Positions 9,734-17,900 of a stretch of 38,855 nucleotides of DNA are shown here, one piece after another. The DNA lies in contig JAKIVR010000015.1 in the NCBI GenBank assembly GCA_022750455.1, forward strand, positions 1 through 38,855, read 5' to 3'. The stretch is from Thermoplasmata archaeon (lineage in GTDB: Archaea; Thermoplasmatota; Thermoplasmata; Lutacidiplasmatales; UBA184). The position numbers were made by a program, and so were the translations under genes. Positions within the stretch are counted from its first letter, which is position 1; every line of letters starts with the position of its first letter. A model generated the notes under the pieces. It saw nothing but the letters and a program-made list of their open reading frames with translations, did no database searches and had not been told where the DNA came from.

Positions 9734-12700
9734 ATGAGCGCCTTGGAACGGCTTGAGCGGGAAGCCGTCGACTTTCGGGAGATCGGGGAAATCGACAATC
9801 CTCTGAGCGCGCCGCGTGTCGAGAACGTACCCCGGCCTCGCCCGTTCGCCGGGGGCGGACGTGTCGGGTTCCTCGCCCCGGTCTTCATCCTGACGCTCCT
9901 CGTCACGTCTAGTTCGGTGGTCATGGTAGGAATTCCCCGGCTGGGCGCCTCCTCACCGGGTTCGTTCTCCGGTGAACCGCCCGTCGAGCTCGCGACGACC
10001 ATTGTGGATCTCACTCCTGGGGGCGGGGAGGTCGGGAGCCTCGTGGCGGCGTCGGGATCGGGATTGCCCGCGAACGCTTCGGTCGACTTCGCCTTCGGAG
10101 GTCTCGGTGTGGCTACGAACTGCACGACGGACGCGGCCGGTAACTTCCCCGGCTCAACCGGATCTGCATGCGATTTCCTCGTGCCCGCGACGCCGGCCGG
10201 GCCCACGAACTTCACCGTAACGAGCCAAGACCCGGGCGAGCTGAGCAAGCTCGTGGGTGACTCGCCCGGTTCGGTCACCTACGATTCGGGGACTGGGGCC
10301 CTGTATGTGGCCAACCAGGGCTCGGACAATGTCAGTGTCTTCGTCGGGGCGAACCACACGGCCCACGGTGCGGTGGCAGTCGGATCCTCCCCCGATGGCC
10401 TCGTGTACGACTCAGGCGCGGCCGAGATCTTCGTCGCCAATAGGGGTTCCGATGATGTGAGCGTCATCGCGGACTCGAACGATACGGTGGTCTCCACCAT
10501 CTCCGTGGGGGTGGCACCGAGCTCGCTGGCGTACGCCCCCGGACTCGGAGAGCTGTTCGTGACCAATTCCGGCTCCGACAACGTCAGCGTGATCTTGGAC
10601 ACCCACGACACCGTCCTCACGAGCGTGGCAGTCGGAGGAGGACCCGACAGTGCAGTCTACGACTCAGCCGCGGACGAGCTGTTCGTGGCGAACTACAACT
10701 CGAGCAACGTGAGCGTTGTGGCGGTGGGAAATAGTTCGGTCGTCGCATCGATCCCCGTCTGCGGGGCGCCGTGGGGGGTCGCCTTCGATCAGGAGAGGAA
10801 CGAGCTGTTCGTCTCCTGCCTGTTGCTCCCCGGAATCGACGTGATCTCAGGCACGACGGATTCTGTGATTGTCAAGTCACGATTGCCCAACATCCCGTTC
10901 GGTATCGCCTACGACCCCGCCTTGGACGGCGTGGTCCTCTCCAACGAGGGTTCCAATGCGATCAGCGTCATCTCCGATTCGAATGACTCGTTGGTCTCCC
11001 GGGTGGCAGTCGGTCATGATCCGATCGGCCTCGCGTACGCCTCCGGCACCCGTGAATTGGTCGTCGCGAACTCCGGATCGGACAATATCACCCTCGTCCA
11101 CTGGAGCCAGAGCAACACCGTGTTCACGGTGAACTCCAGCCTGGTGCTGAACACCTCCACGGGAAGTGCAGATGCGGGACAAACCGTGTCGGTGCAGGGT
11201 ACTGGGTACGGGAGCTCTGTGCTCCTGAGCAATTTCTCTCTCGATTCGATTTCGTTGGCGTGCACGAACGCCACGAATGGGACCTGCCTGGCTGGCAGCC
11301 TTACGACTGATCCCTCGGGTTCGTTCAATGCGCAATTCTTGGCGCCGGTCGTGCCCGATTCAGGGGTTTACGTGGTCAACGCCACCGATTCGGAGAACCA
11401 TACCGCGAACCGAACCCTCGAAATCTACTTGGATCCAAGGGTGGGACCCATCTCGGCGGCCCCCGGCTCCGTCGACGTCGGTCAATCGGCCACCTTGCGT
11501 GTGAACGCTACTCTCGGATCGGGCGGCTACGCGTATCGATGGATCGGGCTTCCCACCGGCTGCGATGGAGCGACCGCATCGATCCGTTGCTCGCCGGTCT
11601 CCTCCGGTTCGTTCTCGATCCTCGTCCAGGTCACGGATTCCAACGGGTTTCTCGTCAATAGCACGCTCGCGGCGTTCACGGTGTACGCAGATCCCGAAGT
11701 CGGGGCTCCGAGGAGCGATCCCGGCTCCGGGTCCGTGGATGCGGGGCAAAGCGCTACCTTCACTGAGGCCCCCAGCTTCGGCACGGGGACGTACGCTTCC
11801 TTCACTTGGGTCGGCCTTCCCGGACAATGTGAGGGCACGACGTCCTCCGTCACTTGCGCCGGGGCCGACCTCCCCGCCGGAGCGTTCTCGATCTCGGCCG
11901 AAGTGACGGACTCCAACAACGGCACCTCCCTCCCGAGCCCGTCGTTGGCATTCGTGGTGGACCCGGATCTCACGGTAGCCCTCCCCACGGCTAACCGGGC
12001 GTCGGGTGACATCGGCGAGAGTGTCACATTCAATGCGACGGCGACGGCCGGCTCGGGAAGCTACACGTACGCGTGGATCGGCTTGCCGAACGGTTGTTCC
12101 TCGCTTTTGCTGGACCCGGTCAGCTGCACGTTCACATCCGCCGGCTCGTTCGCGATCCAGCTGACAGTGACGGACGAAAGCCAGTTCGTGGTCACCAGCG
12201 GGAAGTTGCTCTACACGGTGAACCCGGATCCGACCGCGAACCTCACCGCGAGCCGGATCGTGTTGGACGTGGGTCAATCGCTGACACTCAACGCCACGGG
12301 GGCGCTGGGCTCCGGCGGATATTCCTACGCCTGGAGCGGACTCCCGCCGGGGTGTGAGGCACCCGCCGCTCTCCTCGGGTGCTTCCCGACCTCCGCCGGC
12401 AACTTCGTCGTGAAGGTGAAGATCACGGACTCGGACAACACCTCGGTCGTATCGGCGCCGATCGAGTTGACGGTCGCGCCCGCTTTGACCGCGGGATTCT
12501 CGGCGGCCCCCGACTCCCCCACCGTCGACCAGAATGTCGAGTTCCAATCGACGGTCAGCGGAGGGACGGGAGCCCGGACGTACTCCTGGCAGTTTGGGGA
12601 CGGGACGGTGGGGAGTGGCTCCACGGCCGATCACGCCTTCACCAAATCGGGGACGTTCGACGTTACCTTGTGGGTGAACGATAGTGTCGGCGCCTCGACC

Positions 12701-12940
12701 GAGAAGACCCTCGAGCTCACTGTGGCCACCCCGTCGGAGCCATCCGAAGGGAGCTCGAGCCCGGTGAATTGGGGGATCGAACTGGTCGGGGTCTTCGGGC
12801 TGATCGTCGCGGGGGTCGTGGGGCTCCTCGTAGTTCGCAGCGTAAGGAAGCCGAAGCTGCGTTCGGCAGATTCGGGAGATGGACCCGGCCAAGACCCACC
12901 GTACTCTCAGGGCGAGGATTCGAGCGAGCACTTGGAATAG
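9734..12940 (+). CDS. Paralogous giant surface protein: one Cys-paired module, one YVTN beta-propeller, Ig-like repeats, PKD, C-terminal TM
   Basis: Same module order as the upstream protein but with one propeller; signal segment FLAPVFILTLLVTSSSVVMVG; PKD WQFGDGTVGSGSTADHAF; TM IELVGVFGLIVAGVVGLLVVRSVRK. Confidence 0.9.
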   Translation: MSALERLEREAVDFREIGEIDNPLSAPRVENVPRPRPFAGGGRVGFLAPVFILTLLVTSSSVVMVGIPRLGASSPGSFSGEPPVELATTIVDLTPGGGEVGSLVAASGSGLPANASVDFAFGGLGVATNCTTDAAGNFPGSTGSACDFLVPATPAGPTNFTVTSQDPGELSKLVGDSPGSVTYDSGTGALYVANQGSDNVSVFVGANHTAHGAVAVGSSPDGLVYDSGAAEIFVANRGSDDVSVIADSNDTVVSTISVGVAPSSLAYAPGLGELFVTNSGSDNVSVILDTHDTVLTSVAVGGGPDSAVYDSAADELFVANYNSSNVSVVAVGNSSVVASIPVCGAPWGVAFDQERNELFVSCLLLPGIDVISGTTDSVIVKSRLPNIPFGIAYDPALDGVVLSNEGSNAISVISDSNDSLVSRVAVGHDPIGLAYASGTRELVVANSGSDNITLVHWSQSNTVFTVNSSLVLNTSTGSADAGQTVSVQGTGYGSSVLLSNFSLDSISLACTNATNGTCLAGSLTTDPSGSFNAQFLAPVVPDSGVYVVNATDSENHTANRTLEIYLDPRVGPISAAPGSVDVGQSATLRVNATLGSGGYAYRWIGLPTGCDGATASIRCSPVSSGSFSILVQVTDSNGFLVNSTLAAFTVYADPEVGAPRSDPGSGSVDAGQSATFTEAPSFGTGTYASFTWVGLPGQCEGTTSSVTCAGADLPAGAFSISAEVTDSNNGTSLPSPSLAFVVDPDLTVALPTANRASGDIGESVTFNATATAGSGSYTYAWIGLPNGCSSLLLDPVSCTFTSAGSFAIQLTVTDESQFVVTSGKLLYTVNPDPTANLTASRIVLDVGQSLTLNATGALGSGGYSYAWSGLPPGCEAPAALLGCFPTSAGNFVVKVKITDSDNTSVVSAPIELTVAPALTAGFSAAPDSPTVDQNVEFQSTVSGGTGARTYSWQFGDGTVGSGSTADHAFTKSGTFDVTLWVNDSVGASTEKTLELTVATPSEPSEGSSSPVNWGIELVGVFGLIVAGVVGLLVVRSVRKPKLRSADSGDGPGQDPPYSQGEDSSEHLE
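10241..11109 (+). repeat. YVTN beta-propeller: seven blades
   Basis: VGDSPGSVTYD / AVGSSPDGLVYD / SVGVAPSSLAYA / AVGGGPDSAVYD / PVCGAPWGVAFD / LPNIPFGIAYD / AVGHDPIGLAYA. Confidence 0.82.
11432..12471 (+). repeat. Four tandem Ig/PKD-like modules with GLPxxC-X8/9-C motif
   Basis: GLPTGCDGATASIRC, GLPGQCEGTTSSVTC, GLPNGCSSLLLDPVSC, GLPPGCEAPAALLGC. Confidence 0.75.
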
Positions 12941-13116
12941 CGTCGGATTCGGTACCGACCGGGGAGACGGGATCGTATCCGAATGCCTGGGAATTCGGAG
13001 TTCCGCAAACTGAAATCAGTGCCATTGGCGCTCGATTTCTTTGGCTTCACCCCTGTGGCACTCTCTAAGTAGGGCTGCGGGTCCGCCCCCCGCCACTGAG
13101 GAGAGCCACCCCTTCC

Positions 13117-14796
13117 ATGCCCGACGAGAACGTGACAACCGATCCGTACACCGGCGCCGTGGCCGGCTCGGCCTCCGAGATCCCCCCCACGGGGTATCAT
13201 ATCTCGACCCGGGCGGCGACGTTCGTCGTCCTCGGGATCTTCCTCGCGCTGCTCATGGGGGCGCTCGACAACTTCGTCGTTCTGACCGCGCTCCCGAACA
13301 TCCTGCAGAGCCTCAAGGAGCCGTTCGCCGGTCAGACGTTCGTCGTCAGTGCGTACTTGATCACTTCGACCGTCGCCATCCCGATCTTTGCGAAGCTGTC
13401 GGATGTGTACAACCGAAAGACCGTGTTCCTCTCGGGGCTCGTGATCTTCGTCGCCGGCTCCGCGCTCGCCGGGCTCAGCCAGAACTTTGGGGAGCTGGTC
13501 GTCTTCCGAGCGATCCAAGGGTTCGGGAGCGGCGACTTCTTCCCCGTCGGGATCGCGATCTCGGCGGTCATCTTCCCGCCGGCGATGCGCGCCCGCGTCG
13601 TCGGACTGCTCTCCGGGGTCTTCGGGATCGCGACCGTGGCCGGGCCGTTCCTCGGCGCTTTCATCGTTGACCATACCACGTGGCGCTGGATCTTTTACAT
13701 CAACATCCCGATCGGGCTTCTCGGCATGGCGATCCTGCTCGTCGTTCTCGGACCGATCCTCCCGGAGAGGAAGAGCCGGTTCGACATCCCCGGAGCGGCG
13801 CTGCTCGCCGGCTGGGTCGGCGCCCTGATGTTCGCGCTGGTGCAGGTCTCCGAGGCGGGTTGGGCATGGACCGACCCCCGGACCCTCGCGCTCCTCGCCA
13901 GCTCCTTGGGGCTCTTCGTCATCTTCGTCGTCTGGGAGCTGCGAGCGACCGAGCCGCTCGTCCCGCTTCGGTTGTTGAAGCGACGGGTCGTCGCGGCGAG
14001 CGGGGGAACGACCCTCCTAGTCGGATTGGTGATCTTCCCACTGGCGACGTTCCTCACGTTCTTCATCACCTACGTCACGCTCGGCGGAACGGGAAGTGCC
14101 TCGGACACGATCCGAGACGTCCTGTACGCCCTCGTGATTCCGCTGGTATTCGGGGCCGCCACGGGGGGCGGCCTGATGACCCGTCTCTCGTACCGCGCGA
14201 TCGCCGCCAGCGGGATTCTCATCGCTCTGGTCGGGACCGTCTTCCTCCCCTCGTTCTCCACCTCGACCCCCGTGTGGACGTTCGCGTTCGGCTTCCTCCC
14301 GACGGGGGGGATCGTCCTGCCACTCATCCCGATGGGATTCGGCGTGGGCCTCACATTCCCGGTCTTCCTCCTGGCGGTTCAGAACCAGGTCCAGGAGGCC
14401 GATGTGGGAGCGGCCGGAGGACTGATCCAGTTCCTCCAGTCGTTGGGCGGCGCCGTCGGCCTCTCGTTGCTCTCGTCGTTCCAAGAAGTCCGCCTGCAGG
14501 CTCTCGAGCCCACCGTACCCGCGGGAGGTTGTCCGACCGGCGCGGCGCCCTCGTCGGCGTGCTTGCAATACTTCCAGGCCGCCCAGAGCGCGTTGGCGTC
14601 ATCGTACGACCAGGTCTTCCAGGTGATGCTGGTGCTGCTCGTGCTCGCCCTGTTCTGCACCTTCTTCCTGACCGGACACCATCCCCGGGACTCCGACCCG
14701 AAGATTCCGGCCACCCCTTCGACCGAATCGTCGCTCCTCCCTTCGTCTGGCGTCCCGGCGTTGCCGCAGGCTGAGATGGCGCCAGAACTTCCGTAG
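13117..14796 (+). CDS. MFS multidrug-type transporter (DHA2/14-TM-like)
   Basis: LALLMGALDNFVVLTALPNI, ITSTVAIPIFAKLSDVYNRKTVF, FGIATVAGPFLGAFIVDHTTWRWIFYINIPIG motif C, many TM helices; SD-like gaggag upstream. Confidence 0.9.
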   Translation: MPDENVTTDPYTGAVAGSASEIPPTGYHISTRAATFVVLGIFLALLMGALDNFVVLTALPNILQSLKEPFAGQTFVVSAYLITSTVAIPIFAKLSDVYNRKTVFLSGLVIFVAGSALAGLSQNFGELVVFRAIQGFGSGDFFPVGIAISAVIFPPAMRARVVGLLSGVFGIATVAGPFLGAFIVDHTTWRWIFYINIPIGLLGMAILLVVLGPILPERKSRFDIPGAALLAGWVGALMFALVQVSEAGWAWTDPRTLALLASSLGLFVIFVVWELRATEPLVPLRLLKRRVVAASGGTTLLVGLVIFPLATFLTFFITYVTLGGTGSASDTIRDVLYALVIPLVFGAATGGGLMTRLSYRAIAASGILIALVGTVFLPSFSTSTPVWTFAFGFLPTGGIVLPLIPMGFGVGLTFPVFLLAVQNQVQEADVGAAGGLIQFLQSLGGAVGLSLLSSFQEVRLQALEPTVPAGGCPTGAAPSSACLQYFQAAQSALASSYDQVFQVMLVLLVLALFCTFFLTGHHPRDSDPKIPATPSTESSLLPSSGVPALPQAEMAPELP

Positions 14797-14909
14797 CGTT
14801 ACGGCGGGAGCGCCGGCGATCTGGTGGCCCCGACTTGCGACGCAGTCACCCTTGGGCTCGCAGGGTTCGAAGCCAAACCGTATAGAGAGCAGAGCCTCCT
14901 TAGGACTCG

Positions 14910-17900
14910 ATGAGGCGCCGCATGCGCCGCTCCGTGCTCTGGGCCATCGCGGTGGTGGGGCTGTTCGCCATCCAGGGCCTTGCCGCGGCGGAACCGACTG
15001 CTCTCTCCTCCTCTCCCGTCGCCGCTCCTGCCCCGTCTCGTTCTGTGTCACCATCCACCGTCTCTCCAGAACGGGCGTCCGAACTCCCAGCAACTCCCCT
15101 GGCGGCGGGGAGCAACTCATTCCCCTCCGCCCTCGGCTCTTCCCGGCCAGCGACCTCCCCAGCCGTCCAGCGACCCCGCATCGTACCGCTCGCCCCGGCC
15201 CCAACCGCCCGCGTGATTGGAACGGTCGTCCGGGGCATCGCCCCGTACACTCCGATCTCTGGTGCGCTCGTGACGGTTCAACCGCTGGAGGCGAGCTGCC
15301 CCGGACTGTGCCCCGTCGCGTACTCGGCGTACGCCGGCTCGTTTTCCGTGGCGGCGAGCCCCGGGCTCGACGAACTGACCGTACAGGACGGATTCTACCT
15401 CGAGAACTACACGATTCTCCCCAACATGACCTCGGGGCAAACGTTCCCCCTCGGCGTGATCCAACTCGTCCCCGATGCGATCGTTACGGGGGTGGTCCGG
15501 GGCTCGGACCCCACCCACGAGCCGGCGGCGCAGATCCTGGTCGTTGGCTCGACTCGGGATGGCAGCAAGACCGGCGTCCCGGATGCGCTCACAGGCTCCT
15601 CGGGGGCCTTCGAGATCGCGGTGCCCCCGGGAGCGTCCGAGATCGACTTCACTCCGAACTCGCCGAGCCAGAATCCCCTCTACATCGTCAACTACACCGC
15701 GTCACCGTACCTGGGCAACACCACCTACATCGATCTCGCTCCCGGGGCGACGTACGATCTCGGGACCGTGTACCTGCCGACCGGGGTCCTGGTCACGGCG
15801 CAACTCGATAGCTCCCTCACCCACGCCGGGATCCCGCCGAACGCGAACGAGTCCACGTGGGGGTGGACCAACGCCAGCTGTGCCGCCTTCGCGCCGTCGG
15901 TCTGTCAGTTCCAGGGCGGTCACGCCTCATGGAGCTACGACGGGATCCACTACTTCCCAGTGACCCCCCTCAGTGCCATCGAGATCTGCTCGCGCAGCTC
16001 GGAGGTCTGCTTCCCCGAGGGCGCCTCCCAGTGGATCGGGAGCTCGGTGTACGCCTGGGCCCCGCCGGGGTTCGACACGCTCTACGCCTACGCGGACGGG
16101 TATGTCCTCAACGCCACACCCGTCAACGTCCCCTCCGTCCCGTTGGGCCAACTGGTCCGGCTCGCGCCCGTCGACCTGGTGCCGGATGGCTGGATCTCGA
16201 TCACCGTGAACGTGACGGACCTGGCGAGCGCCCCGACCTCGCTCTGGCACACCGGCTCCTACCTCGTGGAGGTCTGCTCCCTCGATGGGTACGAGATGCC
16301 GTATTCGATCTTCAACGCCAACCAGGGTTCGGCGTGGACCATGAACACGGGGACCTGCGTGGAAGGGGGCTGTGTGCCCGTCGGGACCACCGCCATGATC
16401 CCCGTGGCGCCGCTTCGCGACAGCATCCAGGTCCTTCCGGATGACGCACCGACCAGTGCCGGGAGCTGTTGGGACGGGCTTCCGTTGCGGTGGCCGATCC
16501 CCCTCGACCTTCCGGTCACGGACAACTACACTTGGGTCAACGCGACCCCCGGACAGACGCTCGATCTCGGGAACGTCAACCTCACCCCCGGCACCTACGT
16601 GGAAGGCCAGGTGAGCGCGACGACCCAGAACTGGACGGTGCAAGCGTGCTCCGTGGAGGCGGCGGAGATCTGTATGCCCGCCTCGGGCGCCACCGATACC
16701 GTGCAGAACGGCAGCTACGTCGACGACCCGTCGAACTGTCCGCTCTCGGCGACGATCTTCTGCGTCCCGGCGCCGCCCGGGGACGACACCATCACCGTGA
16801 GCGATGCGGAGACGGGTGAGACCCAGTCGGTGGCCGCGAGCGTTCCGTTCGGGAGTTGGGGCGCGACGCCGCTCCTCCTTCAGGACGCGACCACGGCGCA
16901 CCAATCGACCCTCGCCTTCCCAACCGGGACGATCACCGGGACGGTCGTCGACGCGTCGACCCAACTGCCTTCGACGGGCACGCCCCCGGTCGTCACCGCC
17001 CTCCCCGCCGGAGCCTCCACCGCCGGATTCAGCGTGGCGGTCACAGGTCCTGCAGGCACCTACTCCCTCGTCGTCCCTCCGGGTTGGTATGAGATCCAGG
17101 CGAGCGCCCCAGGGTTCGAAGACAATCTCGCGTGGGTCGACGTCAACGCCTCCTTGGTGACCACGGCTCCGACGATCGACCTCACCGCGGATGGCGTCGT
17201 CGAGGGGGAGATCACCGGCTCAGGAGGGGCGCCGCTCTCGATCGCCCAGGTCAGCGTCTGCCCCGTGGACGAATCGAACGGGGCCGGATGTGTCGCGTCG
17301 GCGGGTGACGGATACACGACCACGGGGGGCGAGTTCTACGCGCTCGTCCGCTCCGGCGCCGGGATCCACGCCGCCTACTATGTGGAGGCCTCCGCCATCG
17401 GGTACGAGAGCAACTTCACCTGGGTGAACGTGACCGCTCCGGGGCAGCTCGTCATCGCCCCTACCGTCCAGCTCGAGGGCGAGATCGGAGGCGGGCCCGG
17501 ACCAAGCCTCGCCGCGTATGTCGTCGGCCGGATCATCGGCTCCGACACCGGCCAGGGATTGCCGGACGCCGAGGTGCAGATCTCCCCGGTGGCCGGGGGC
17601 GGCCCGATCTCCCTGGACACGTCGATCGGCCCGAGTGGGTCGTTCAACGTGACCGTCCCGACCGGGCAGTACTGGGCGAACTTCTCCGTTCTCGGTCACT
17701 ACTACGCTTCCACGATCTTCCTCAATATCAGCGGGCTCGCACCGGTGGTGGACCTCGGCACCATCGCATTGGACCCATACGGAGTTCTGTACGGTCGGGT
17801 CCTCATCCAGCCGTGGTCCGAAGGGGTCGATGACGCCTACGGCCTTGGTCCCGGCTCGGTGGAGATCGAGGTCTGTGGCGCCGGTCTGCTCGGGTGCGCT

